A stretch of 36,337 nucleotides of DNA, from positions 1 through 36,337 of the IMG/VR virus record IMGVR_UViG_3300025168_000261; one strand, 5' to 3'. The notes below the pieces were generated by a model. The model had not been told where the DNA came from. It did no database searches and saw nothing but the letters and a program-made list of their open reading frames with translations. A program made the translations under genes and the position numbers. Every line of letters begins with the position of its first letter. Within the stretch, counting starts at the first letter, position 1. This document shows, in pieces, positions 6,850 through 14,154 of the stretch. The stretch is from a virus.

Positions 6850-8351
6850 TGGTAGAAGATTTAGAAGTAGATGAATGGGAATTATATGAAGCATTGGAAA
6901 AGATGCAGAATGTAGATATAGAAATAGAAAGGCGTGGTTCTGTAACTATGCCTGAAGTTGTAGTGAGGTGGACAGAAGTTGTAACGCAGTTTTCATTGTA
7001 TAATGATTACCCCGCACAAATGGCTTTTTTTACAACTCTCGGTCAGGTCTTAAAAGATAAGTTACGAGTTCCTGTAGGTCGTCTTTCTCTTGACCCAAGA
7101 ATACACTTTTGTTGGATTCAAACAGCCCGTAGTGGAAAGACTACAATGTTTGATTTTCTTTCCCCAGTTTGGAAAAGGACATTTGAATTAATTAACGAAC
7201 ACCCAATGACAGGAGAAAATCCGAGAGGGCCACTATCAGGAGTAAATTATTTCAACCTGCAAAACCCCGATGCTTTTACAGACCAAGCATTATTAGGAAC
7301 TAAAAAGTTTGGTGTTAATAATCCTCAATGGGTTAGAGGTGAAGAAAATGAAGATATTAATGGAGACCCAATACCTGAGTTTATTGATTTAGATATTGAA
7401 GGTGCTCTATTTGGTTCTGGTATTATTGCCTTTGATGAGTTTGAACATTCGGGTATCTTTAAAGAAACACAACATAAGCAAGACACTGTAATGATGTTTC
7501 AAAAGTTTATGAATCGTTTAGATTCCGATACACACTTAATCAAAAAGCGTTTGACTGAATGGGGTAAAGATTTGATAGTAGATTGTCAGCGTAGTTTATG
7601 GGCTACAACCTTACCCCCACAGGGTTTAGAAAAGGTTATTCTTACAAAAGGTGTCTTTCAGCGTATGTGGTTATATGTTCGTGAAGTTCCCGAATCATTA
7701 AAAATGCAAATGGAGGAAGAGTATTTGGACATGGTAGGTAATATCATTGAAGATGAAAATGGTTCGGATGCCTTTACTGTGGAGTTTTCAGAAATGCTTT
7801 ATGATATTTATTGTTGGGTTGATATGAGACATAAGAAAGTCGGTGATAAAAGATTGATTACAACCTTTACCCCCGATGCACAAAAAAGGCTCAAGACTGT
7901 TTGGCGTGGTATGCGTAAATACATGGAAGGTTTTCCCGACCATATTTATGCGGCACTAAATACTTTCTTGATGAATACAATTAATAATATGTGTAATGCG
8001 GCGGCTCTTTGTGCTTGTGCAGAAAAAAGTCCAGTAATTACAGCAAAGCATATAGACCAAGCAAGAATATTAACTGATACAAGTTTTGATTCTATTACAA
8101 CTTGGTTTAGTGACAGACTTAAAAAAAGTCCTAAGCGTATGGCAGAAAAAGGTCGTGAACAAATGATTGCTAAGGTTTATTCTTCTTCGGGTAAAAAAGA
8201 TGGATGGGTGTCGAAAACAGAAATGGTTAATAACTACATGAAAATGACTAAGAAAAGTCGGCCAACCTTTTATAGGGAATGGAATAATGTAGAACATTTA
8301 TTCGAGCAGAAGAAGATGAACAGTAGAGTTTATATTAGGAGGAAGGAATAA
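6849..8351 (+). CDS. P-loop ATPase, probable replicative helicase (MCM/DUF3987-like)
   Basis: A 500-residue ATPase. Walker A is TARSGKTT at 92-99 (the first Gly of GxxxxGK[ST] is replaced by Gln91), Walker B is IIAFDEFE at 192-199, and WATTLPPQG (about 250-258) looks like a sensor-1 block. The C-terminal 100 residues (from about 405, ITAKHIDQAR...) form a helical part and then a winged-helix-like end, ending in VYIRRKE. This order (N-terminal region, AAA+ or RecA-type core, wHTH) suits a replicative DNA helicase, and the neighbours (primase, polymerase, nuclease) agree. I cannot tell by eye whether it belongs with MCM-type AAA+ helicases or with the DUF3987-type P-loop proteins. The start has an excellent site, GAGGTGAAATACTA. 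Confidence 0.7.
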   Translation: MVEDLEVDEWELYEALEKMQNVDIEIERRGSVTMPEVVVRWTEVVTQFSLYNDYPAQMAFFTTLGQVLKDKLRVPVGRLSLDPRIHFCWIQTARSGKTTMFDFLSPVWKRTFELINEHPMTGENPRGPLSGVNYFNLQNPDAFTDQALLGTKKFGVNNPQWVRGEENEDINGDPIPEFIDLDIEGALFGSGIIAFDEFEHSGIFKETQHKQDTVMMFQKFMNRLDSDTHLIKKRLTEWGKDLIVDCQRSLWATTLPPQGLEKVILTKGVFQRMWLYVREVPESLKMQMEEEYLDMVGNIIEDENGSDAFTVEFSEMLYDIYCWVDMRHKKVGDKRLITTFTPDAQKRLKTVWRGMRKYMEGFPDHIYAALNTFLMNTINNMCNAAALCACAEKSPVITAKHIDQARILTDTSFDSITTWFSDRLKKSPKRMAEKGREQMIAKVYSSSGKKDGWVSKTEMVNNYMKMTKKSRPTFYREWNNVEHLFEQKKMNSRVYIRRKE

Positions 8352-8539
8352 TGTTTATGAAAAATAAAATACTAAGATTTAGACAAGTCTTAGACGAGGA
8401 GAAAGTTTCAAGGGAAGATATTATTGACATGTTTATAAATTATATAGAAGAAGATATGCTTTTAAAAATAATTGACATGATGAATAGTAATTATCCCGTG
8501 GATGTAATAAAAAATATGGATGTGAAAAATAATGAATAA
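8351..8539 (+). CDS. Small hypothetical protein (62 aa)
   Basis: A 62-residue helical protein between helicase and exonuclease genes. It begins MFMKNKILRFRQ and continues with an acidic, Ile/Met-rich helix (MFINYIEEDMLLKIIDMM). The start overlaps the helicase stop (TAATG), with AGGAGGAAGGA just upstream as ribosome binding site. The stop lies 8 nt inside the next gene. No domain was recognised. Confidence 0.6.
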   Translation: MFMKNKILRFRQVLDEEKVSREDIIDMFINYIEEDMLLKIIDMMNSNYPVDVIKNMDVKNNE

Positions 8540-9125
8540 AATACTATCGTTTGATATAGAAACAGGAAACACAGCCGCTGATATAGGCGGTTGGCAGAAT
8601 ACCCATATGTGGCAGGTAACTTGTGTTACTACTACGGATGGAGAGAATAATACGGTTTATATTGATAAGCCGGTAGAAATAGACGGTGCAGTTGTCAAAG
8701 AATTAAAACAGTTAAAGTTTGATTTAGACGACCACTTTCAAAAGGGTGGTAAATTATTGGGTCATAATATCGTGGCCTTTGATTTACCAGCATTACGAGA
8801 TTCAATGGACATTTATATTGTTCGTAAATATCTCGAAGAAAAAGAAACCCGTTGTATTGATACATCAAGAATGGTGACAAAAGCAGCAGGTAAGCGAGTG
8901 CAGTTAGATAATCTTGCAAAGTGTAATCTTAATTCTCAGAAATCGGGTGATGGTCTTATGGCTGTTCGATGGTGGAGTGAAGGTAGATATGAAGATGTAG
9001 CAGAATATTGCTTAAAGGATTCCCAACTTACATTAGATGTTTGGAAAATGGGAGTAGAAAATGGTAATCTAAGTTTCTTTGATGAAGACTTAGGAGAGTT
9101 AGTGAAGATTGATTTAGAGTGGTAA
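8532..9125 (+). CDS. DEDDy 3'-5' exonuclease (RNase H-like, DnaQ-type)
   Basis: A 197-residue exonuclease. Motif I is SFDIETG (residues 6-12), motif II is LGHNIVAFDLPAL (about 76-88) with the canonical N-x-x-x-F-D, and motif III is EYCLKDSQ (about 158-165), which gives the Y-x-x-x-D of the DEDDy group. Between them KRVQLDNLAKCNL and KSGDG...AVRWW match the usual substrate-binding core of phage stand-alone exonucleases. It lies at the end of the early operon. Because the Exo II site of the viral PolB is altered, this protein could supply proofreading in trans, or it may degrade host or viral DNA ends. Both are inference. Confidence 0.88.
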   Translation: MNKILSFDIETGNTAADIGGWQNTHMWQVTCVTTTDGENNTVYIDKPVEIDGAVVKELKQLKFDLDDHFQKGGKLLGHNIVAFDLPALRDSMDIYIVRKYLEEKETRCIDTSRMVTKAAGKRVQLDNLAKCNLNSQKSGDGLMAVRWWSEGRYEDVAEYCLKDSQLTLDVWKMGVENGNLSFFDEDLGELVKIDLEW

Positions 9126-9274
9126 TTGAGTTTTAAACTAAAAAAATGTTCTGTTATAAACCTATGAAAACACAAACAGTTAGAAAAATACTTTTTTTGG
9201 CCTCGGCCCCGAAGGGGGTCGGGGCTTTTTTTTATTAAAAATTTTCTATCTGATTTTTTACTAAAATTTACTTG
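9126..9274. other. Convergent intergenic junction
   Basis: A 149-nt non-coding stretch between the ends of the plus-strand early operon and the minus-strand late operon. It holds the hairpin terminator at 9200-9233. On the minus strand the late transcript leaves its last gene through poly-T runs (T7 next to the stop and further T5-T6 runs), which would suit archaeal T-tract termination. An 11-bp sequence, ctgttataaac, at 9151-9161 recurs in the only other noticeable late gap at 11328-11338. I see no gene here. Confidence 0.6.
9200..9233 (+). terminator. GC-rich hairpin with T-tract closing the early operon
   Basis: An 11-bp stem (9200-9210 with 9215-9225, two G-T wobbles, tetraloop GAAG) is followed by eight T at 9226-9233, the form of an intrinsic terminator read on the plus strand. 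It lies 75 nt after the exonuclease stop, where early and late operons converge. On the minus strand the hairpin is followed by an A-tract, so it is not a symmetrical terminator. Late transcripts instead meet the T-rich stretch at about 9234-9275 before it. Confidence 0.8.
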
Positions 9275-9826
9275 TTAAAAAAATTTAGATATTAAATCTA
9301 AGGTTTCTTCTGCATATTTCATATTCTTGTTGTGGTTGTTAATTATTCTTCTAAATCTTTTCCAGTCGCCATACGGCCACCCTTCGCTGTCTTCATCTTT
9401 CGCATATTTATATTCACTATAAATTCTTTCCAAATCCCTTTTAAGTCTTCGTTGATATTCGTCTAATTTTGACATCGAGTTTTTATATTTGCGCCTATCT
9501 TCTACTGATGTCTTTTTATTAGGTTTTACAGGTGGAAGTTTCGTCTTTAATTTTTCTATTGAAATTATATATTCTTCAAGTTCTTTTAAATAAGTATATA
9601 AAAAATTTTCATCTTCGACTAATTTCATATCATATTTTTTAGGTCTGTTGGGAAGTCCTTGTAAAGTTCTTCTTATTTGCCTACCCATTTTTCTGTCTTT
9701 AATTTTTGAAGTTTTCACCTTGTCTAATATTTTCTTGTGCGCCTCAATAGTATCAGGGTTATTATGTTTACGACCTGCACGAACATAATGTTCTCGGTTG
9801 TATTTTAGAATGTTCTCCCAACTCAT
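9275..9826 (-). CDS. W-x-x-ILK-tagged basic protein (183 aa), unknown function
   Basis: The last gene of the late operon; 183 residues, strongly Lys/Arg-rich. It begins MSWENILKYN, the shared late-gene N-terminal motif. After a linker there are long helices (about 85-150, DENFLYTYLKELEEYIISIE and KLDEYQRRLKRDLERI), probably a coiled coil, and a C-terminal helix. The high positive charge suggests contact with DNA or an acidic partner. It overlaps the gene before it by 4 nt (ATGA) and has AGGTGAAGACGG as ribosome binding site. No family was recognised beyond the N-terminal motif. Confidence 0.7.
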   Translation of the reverse strand: MSWENILKYNREHYVRAGRKHNNPDTIEAHKKILDKVKTSKIKDRKMGRQIRRTLQGLPNRPKKYDMKLVEDENFLYTYLKELEEYIISIEKLKTKLPPVKPNKKTSVEDRRKYKNSMSKLDEYQRRLKRDLERIYSEYKYAKDEDSEGWPYGDWKRFRRIINNHNKNMKYAEETLDLISKFF

Positions 9827-10152
9827 CCGTCTTCACCTATTTTTTTCCATCCGGTAATTGCAGAATCAATAGAACTCGGTATAGCATAACCTTTTTTATC
9901 GGTTAATAATTCTTTTAATTTTCCATATCCTTCGGGAATATATCTCATCACCATCAGTTCAAATTTACCTTTTAAATTTGTTGAAGGTTTTTGTTCCGTT
10001 ATTTCTATATATTTAGGAAACAGTTCTATAATTTCTTCAAACTCATACACATCTTTTCTACCCGTTTCTTCTAAATGATTACTAATTGCCTGTCTTACAG
10101 CAGAACCTATAATTTTCATTGCTTTTCCTTTTAATATATCTTGCCAACTCAT
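9823..10152 (-). CDS. W-x-x-ILK-tagged protein (109 aa) with domain shared with the 29798-30796 gene
   Basis: A 109-residue protein beginning MSWQDILKGK. Residues 14-50 (KIIGSAVRQAISNHLEETG ... EFEEIIELF) and a later PEGYGKL block match by eye the N-terminal region of the protein encoded at 29798-30796 (KVIGS...HVEKTG...YIIEDVI, then PEGYERV). The two proteins are therefore paralogous over about 90 residues, not merely alike in the first eight. The domain looks helical and winged-helix-sized. The start overlaps the preceding stop (ATGA), with AGGTGAGCAGAA upstream. Function is unknown. Confidence 0.75.
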   Translation of the reverse strand: MSWQDILKGKAMKIIGSAVRQAISNHLEETGRKDVYEFEEIIELFPKYIEITEQKPSTNLKGKFELMVMRYIPEGYGKLKELLTDKKGYAIPSSIDSAITGWKKIGEDG

Positions 10153-10256
10153 TTCTGCTCACCTGTGACAAAATCTTTCTTTGTTTTCTTCTCGACCTCA
10201 TCAACCTTTTTTGATTGGTCGTTAAACCAAGCATCTAAATAATTACAGCGAGTCAC
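10149..10256 (-). CDS. Microprotein (35 aa), GTG start
   Basis: A 35-residue frame from GTG 10256 to TGA 10149-10151, beginning MTRCNYLDAWFNDQ and ending in a Lys/Glu-rich helix. It is supported by an AGGTGA six bases before the GTG, by a GTGA overlap with the preceding stop, and by an ATGA overlap with the next start, so it fills the gap exactly. The N-terminus has an aromatic pattern (L-D-A-W-F) but not the W-x-x-ILK motif. Function is unknown. Confidence 0.5.
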   Translation of the reverse strand: MTRCNYLDAWFNDQSKKVDEVEKKTKKDFVTGEQK

Positions 10257-10402
10257 TTTTCTTCACCTAATTGTTCTTTATAATACTTCAAGGCATCTTT
10301 AGCCTTAGTATCATTGGGGTCTCTTTTAAGTCTACGCTCATACTCAGCAATTTTTTCCTTAAAATAAGTTTCAGCATCCTTTTTCAAAGTATCTCGCCAC
10401 AT
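10253..10402 (-). CDS. W-x-x-(I/T)LK-tagged microprotein (49 aa)
   Basis: A 49-residue frame from ATG 10402 to TGA 10253-10255, with GAGGA upstream. It begins MWRDTLKKDA, a variant of the shared late-gene N-terminal motif with Thr in place of Ile. The rest is a highly charged helix with Ala at regular intervals (YFKEKIAEYERRLKRD, then TKAKDALKYYKEQL), like a single TPR-type hairpin. It starts 2 nt after the stop of the two-TM protein gene and ends inside the GTG of the next microprotein. It is nearly all motif plus one helical hairpin, so it may be a minimal member of the tagged set. Confidence 0.6.
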   Translation of the reverse strand: MWRDTLKKDAETYFKEKIAEYERRLKRDPNDTKAKDALKYYKEQLGEEK

Positions 10403-10404
10403 AT

Positions 10405-10848
10405 TTATTCCTCAGTATCTTCGCCCATCTTATGAATAGGTGTAAGTTTGACAATAGTTTCCTTATGCTTCTCAACGATGTGCTTATGTTCTTGAGCCGC
10501 TGTAAGCATTTCCTGTTCATGCTTTTGTCGAGCCTTTTCTAAATCAATTACATGTTGCTTATTTAGTGCATCTCTTTCTCTTTCGTGTTCCATTTCAACA
10601 CCCATGTTATCAATTTCGATAGTCTGTTCAGACTCCCACATTCGTAAAACTGTTTGTAATGCTGGTGCTGAAACACCACTGATGATTGCGATAAGTGCAA
10701 TAAAGCCGTCAAGGTTTGTTAATACAACATCAGGCTTCCATATACCCATACCTACTACTGCACCTGCGGCAAGAAGCCATAGATAAATTGCTGGCAATAC
10801 TGTTCGTTTAACCATTCGGTCGTTAAATGTATCTTTTGTTTCTTTCAT
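10405..10848 (-). CDS. Two-TM membrane protein with C-terminal coiled coil, candidate holin-like protein
   Basis: A 147-residue protein. Two hydrophobic segments lie at about residues 18-37 (LPAIYLWLLAAGAVVGMGIW) and 48-68 (GFIALIAIISGVSAPALQTV). They are followed by a long charged helix (about 75-130) rich in His, Glu, Lys and Gln, a probable coiled coil facing the cytoplasm. Size, two TM segments and position after the fibre genes and next to another small membrane protein suggest a holin-like role in host exit, but no catalytic lysis gene is present to confirm this. The start has GAGGAGAATAAA upstream. Confidence 0.65.
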   Translation of the reverse strand: MKETKDTFNDRMVKRTVLPAIYLWLLAAGAVVGMGIWKPDVVLTNLDGFIALIAIISGVSAPALQTVLRMWESEQTIEIDNMGVEMEHERERDALNKQHVIDLEKARQKHEQEMLTAAQEHKHIVEKHKETIVKLTPIHKMGEDTEE

Positions 10849-10849
10849 T

Positions 10850-11113
10850 TTATTCTCCTCTTAAATTTTTTTGTAATCTTGCGAGACCTATTTTTAAATC
10901 CCTACCTGTGCTATGTATATTGAATCTACCATCCTTTCTTGCGGCTACGGTAATACTGGAGGTAGCGGGAACATGAGACATATTTCTTTCATTTAAAAAA
11001 GTAATATACTGCTGGGGATATACAGGTGCGTTCCACATAAGAATATATTCTTCTAATAAATCTAAATGCTTAGGTCTGACCTTTACACGCTTTAAAATAG
11101 ATTCCCACATCAT
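10850..11113 (-). CDS. W-x-x-ILK-tagged small protein (87 aa)
   Basis: An 87-residue protein beginning MMWESILKRV, with the shared motif followed by a basic stretch (KVRPKH). The middle (LDLLEEYILMWNAPVYPQQY, about 17-36) and the end (a small strand region, then LKIGLARLQKNL) suggest a compact alpha/beta or winged-helix-like domain. It overlaps the preceding stop (ATGA) and has AGGAGTG upstream. It lies between the two small membrane protein genes. No family was recognised. Confidence 0.65.
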   Translation of the reverse strand: MMWESILKRVKVRPKHLDLLEEYILMWNAPVYPQQYITFLNERNMSHVPATSSITVAARKDGRFNIHSTGRDLKIGLARLQKNLRGE

Positions 11114-11319
11114 AGTATTTGCACTCCTGTTAAATATGTAATGCCGATTGCGGCGAGAAGATAAACTCCTCTTCGTAGCATAACCATGTCTTTTTCCATG
11201 TGAAATAAATGATTTGTCTCAATTGTGTGAACTCGTGTGTCAATGTCGTTCACTTTCGAGACAAGCCAATTTATTTTACCATCCGAATCTCTCTCAAGGA
11301 CTTCATCTAAATCAGACAT
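11110..11319 (-). CDS. Small coiled-coil membrane protein, XhlA/holin-like
   Basis: A 69-residue protein from ATG 11319 (an in-frame GTG at 11328 adds three residues). The first 45 residues form a coiled coil (INWLVSKVNDIDTRVHTIE and on), followed by one hydrophobic segment at the C-terminus (VYLLAAIGITYLTGVQIL). This plan, a soluble heptad region and then a C-terminal TM helix, is that of XhlA-type haemolysin/holin accessory proteins of phages. It may anchor in the host membrane and work with the two-TM protein encoded downstream. The likeness is by architecture only. Confidence 0.6.
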   Translation of the reverse strand: MSDLDEVLERDSDGKINWLVSKVNDIDTRVHTIETNHLFHMEKDMVMLRRGVYLLAAIGITYLTGVQIL

Positions 11320-11326
11320 GCCTACC

Positions 11327-11364
11327 ACTGTTATAAACGAAACAGTAACGACTATTTAATATTT
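11327..11364 (-). promoter_or_regulatory. Possible internal promoter with inverted repeat before the membrane-protein genes
   Basis: The 44-nt gap before the coiled-coil membrane protein gene holds, on the minus strand, an AT-rich stretch AAATATTAAATA (about 11364-11353) that could act as a TATA box. It is placed about 25 nt before the possible GTG/ATG starts at 11328/11319. Between them is a 6-bp inverted repeat, actgtt ... aacagt (11327-11332 and 11341-11346), around an ATAAAC core. Most other late junctions overlap, so a gap here is unusual. A weak assignment. Confidence 0.3.
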
Positions 11365-11372
11365 GTCTATTA

Positions 11373-11843
11373 TCAAGGGACTAGCACAGTAAAGTTCCAA
11401 TTTTTAGTAGTAGTTCCCCCAGCATTTGTTACGGCTAATCGTAATGTATATTGGGCGGCCATCCCTTGAGAAGCACCTGCACCAATTGTAAATATAGGGT
11501 CAAACCCTGCTGATGTTCCACTTGTAGGAGAAACACCGGAAACTAAACCAAGTCCATTATCTACTGTTATTACAGACCATGCAATAGAAGTTTCTGTTCC
11601 AGTCCAATTACCATTTAAACCAACCGTTACTGCTTGACCCGCTGAAACTTCTAATGGGTTTAAAATTACTTGATTATGTGTTGCAGAACCTCCTACGGTT
11701 TTAGTGAACTTACTATTACCATCACCTGTTGCACCTGTTCCATTATCGTCTTTAGAATAAATATCCGATACTGCTGAAACAACAGCACCCAAAGCATATG
11801 AATTGATAATAATAGTTCCCATAGTATCATGTCCTATATCCAT
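11373..11843 (-). CDS. Virion surface protein with Ig-like C-terminal domain
   Basis: A 156-residue, Gly/Thr/Ser-rich protein. The N-terminal 35 residues contain a small hydrophobic strand (MGTIIINSYALGAVVSAV). The rest has the pattern of a single Ig-like or PKD-like beta-sandwich ending in LRLAVTNAGGTTTKNWNFTV. An alternative ATG at 11822 (MGTIIINS) would remove seven residues and almost all the overlap with the fibre gene. It follows the fibre gene directly and is likely another adhesion or fibre-tip component. Confidence 0.6.
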   Translation of the reverse strand: MDIGHDTMGTIIINSYALGAVVSAVSDIYSKDDNGTGATGDGNSKFTKTVGGSATHNQVILNPLEVSAGQAVTVGLNGNWTGTETSIAWSVITVDNGLGLVSGVSPTSGTSAGFDPIFTIGAGASQGMAAQYTLRLAVTNAGGTTTKNWNFTVLVP

Positions 11844-14154
11844 AAAGTGTGACCTTTAAACCTTTACCGGCTGTTGAAGAACCTATTTGGTCTATATTAA
11901 ATTTAATTTCAGCATCATTGGCTAAAGCAGGGCCAGCACCACCAATAACTGCGGCTGTTGCGGCAGTTGAAGAAGTTTTTTCACCTGCATCTATTGTTAA
12001 TAAGGTTGTTAAAATTGTCGAACCCGCTTCTTCTATATCTACTATAATTGTTGAACCTGCTGGTGCAGTATTTACAGTTGCCTTAACTGCTGTTAATGTC
12101 ATAGCAAAGGGCATATTAAAGTAAGCCTTTCCATCTCCAGTTGTTAAATTAGTTGTTTCATCCGATAAAGAAATAATAAATACTTCTTCGTCTAATCGAA
12201 TATCATTACCTGCATCATTGGTAAAGTATAATTGATTTGGTGCTACTTCTTTAACCCATAGTTGTCCATAAGTTGCTAAATCAGCAGTAGCCGCTGGTCT
12301 TTCTTTTATCATCATCGAACCCTCAAGAGATAATTTAGCAGTATGGGCCGCTGTAGGAGTAATACCAATTCCAACTTTATCTTCTCCTGCATCTGCTACA
12401 ATAAGTTCTGGGTCGCTATTACCTTCTACTCTAAAGTCAATATCAACTCCATCTTCATTAATTACAGTTTCTCCTGCTACCATAGATATTCTATTAACAG
12501 TTGAAGCATTTTTAAGTGTTCTAAAATGCAATTTTCCATCTTCGGAACCATTAGTCACTGTTTGTATTTCGGAAAACATATCAGCATAAACAGTTGTATT
12601 ACCCCCACTATCTCTACCTAAAAATTTTACATGCCCTAAATCATCACCATTTGCAGGAGAAGAAGAATCTCTTAATAATCCAAAATCGGGTGCGGCTGAA
12701 GAACCGGCTTCTGTTGATTCAACTAAAAGTTGATAAGTCGAAGAATCTGTTGATTCAATATGTAAAGTCGCTTGAGGTGCTGTTGTTCCAATACCAACCT
12801 TACCACCATTAAATAAAGCGGCATAATTAGTTGAACTTCCAGCACTTGTTTCCACTGTCACATCTAAACCAATGTTTTTTGTTGTTCCTTGTCCGTTGGA
12901 TTGTATCACATCTATATCTAAACCTGTAATATTAACAGTTCCACTTGCATCATTTGTAACAGTATCTTTAACATCTAAATGTATGCCTGTAAGTGTATTA
13001 GTTTTACCACTTGCTGTCGCCCCGTTTTTAATTACATCTACCATCATCCCCTTTATTGTATGAGTTCCAGTTCCTGCTTGAGTAGTTTTTAATGAATGAG
13101 GTATAGAACCGGCAGTATCAGCAGGTGTAGAAGTAGAAACTAAATTTAAAACATTTCCGGTAGTTAAAGTAGATGTTGAAATATCTAAAACATTTGCTGT
13201 TGTAGTTGAAGAGTCAATATCTATTACTTCTTGGTCTGCGTCTAAATGGTCTATATTTATAGAAGGTAAAGCATGGTCGTTTGGCGGAGTAAGCCAAATA
13301 TTACCTACTACACCTAATTGAGAATTAGTGCCAAAGTTTAAGTTTGTTTCACCTCGAATACCATTAGCACCTGTAAAAGTTGCTAATCTGTCATTAGAAC
13401 CATTGGCAACAGAACTAACAGGTAAGCCTGTAATAGTTCCTGCACCATCAACTGAAAAATTTACATCACCATTATCATTCTTAACTTGAAATGCTGTATC
13501 GGAATTATCGCTTCCTAATTGCATAATAATTTGGTCGTTGTTATCTGTATTATCAATAGTAAAATCTCCAATAGAATTAGTTAAAAGTGTGCCACTTGCA
13601 CTACTGACTATCTTTGCTGTTTCCGCATAATAACCTCCAGTTTCATAACCTAATGATAAAGAATTTTTTCGTGTATCAAATGTGTATAATTGAAAATTAT
13701 AATTTGTTTTAGTGTTATCACTTCCCGCCGTTATTTCAATTAATGCAATTGGAATATTACCAGCAGGTATTTCCCCAACTAAAGCATTTGCCCCGACAAG
13801 CGTTCCCTGTGTAATAACAAGACTGGGGTTTGAACCAAGATTAGGAACTAATGAAACTAAATCATAACGAGTATAAGTATCATGTTGAACATCACTTGAA
13901 TACGCTACATTTATACTACTTCCATAAACCGAATATTGATTATTAGAAGTAAAGTGAATAGGCTGTGCTAAATTAAATCGAGTATATGTTCCGGTATGGT
14001 CTATGGTAAATCCAGCATGACCTATACATTTATCCCCTTTATCAAATGCTTCTAATGCTTTAATAAGCCCCGTGTGCATTTTATCTGTTTGGTCTACTAA
14101 GCCAGTATTTACTCCAGCACCATTCATCGTAGTTATCTTTCCTCTGTTTGTCAT
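11827..14154 (-). CDS. Tail fibre protein
   Basis: A 775-residue, beta-rich fibre. The N-terminus (about 1-170) looks like a baseplate-attachment head. The middle is made of low-complexity Thr/Asp/Asn/Ser strands with DVKDTVTND-type repeats. Two copies of the KVGIG-[TI]-T-x-P fibre motif follow, near residues 450 and 590. The C-terminus (about 650-775) is a compact beta domain (for example MTLTAVKATVNTAPAGSTII) typical of marine phage fibres. There is no S74 chaperone-type ending. It should bind the host surface. It overlaps the gene before it by one base and follows the baseplate/fibre adaptor gene. Confidence 0.8.
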   Translation of the reverse strand: MTNRGKITTMNGAGVNTGLVDQTDKMHTGLIKALEAFDKGDKCIGHAGFTIDHTGTYTRFNLAQPIHFTSNNQYSVYGSSINVAYSSDVQHDTYTRYDLVSLVPNLGSNPSLVITQGTLVGANALVGEIPAGNIPIALIEITAGSDNTKTNYNFQLYTFDTRKNSLSLGYETGGYYAETAKIVSSASGTLLTNSIGDFTIDNTDNNDQIIMQLGSDNSDTAFQVKNDNGDVNFSVDGAGTITGLPVSSVANGSNDRLATFTGANGIRGETNLNFGTNSQLGVVGNIWLTPPNDHALPSINIDHLDADQEVIDIDSSTTTANVLDISTSTLTTGNVLNLVSTSTPADTAGSIPHSLKTTQAGTGTHTIKGMMVDVIKNGATASGKTNTLTGIHLDVKDTVTNDASGTVNITGLDIDVIQSNGQGTTKNIGLDVTVETSAGSSTNYAALFNGGKVGIGTTAPQATLHIESTDSSTYQLLVESTEAGSSAAPDFGLLRDSSSPANGDDLGHVKFLGRDSGGNTTVYADMFSEIQTVTNGSEDGKLHFRTLKNASTVNRISMVAGETVINEDGVDIDFRVEGNSDPELIVADAGEDKVGIGITPTAAHTAKLSLEGSMMIKERPAATADLATYGQLWVKEVAPNQLYFTNDAGNDIRLDEEVFIISLSDETTNLTTGDGKAYFNMPFAMTLTAVKATVNTAPAGSTIIVDIEEAGSTILTTLLTIDAGEKTSSTAATAAVIGGAGPALANDAEIKFNIDQIGSSTAGKGLKVTLYGYRT

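Noticed and set aside
9200-9233. Hairpin as a bidirectional terminator
   Set aside because: Only the plus-strand reading has a T-tract after the stem; on the minus strand an A-tract follows.
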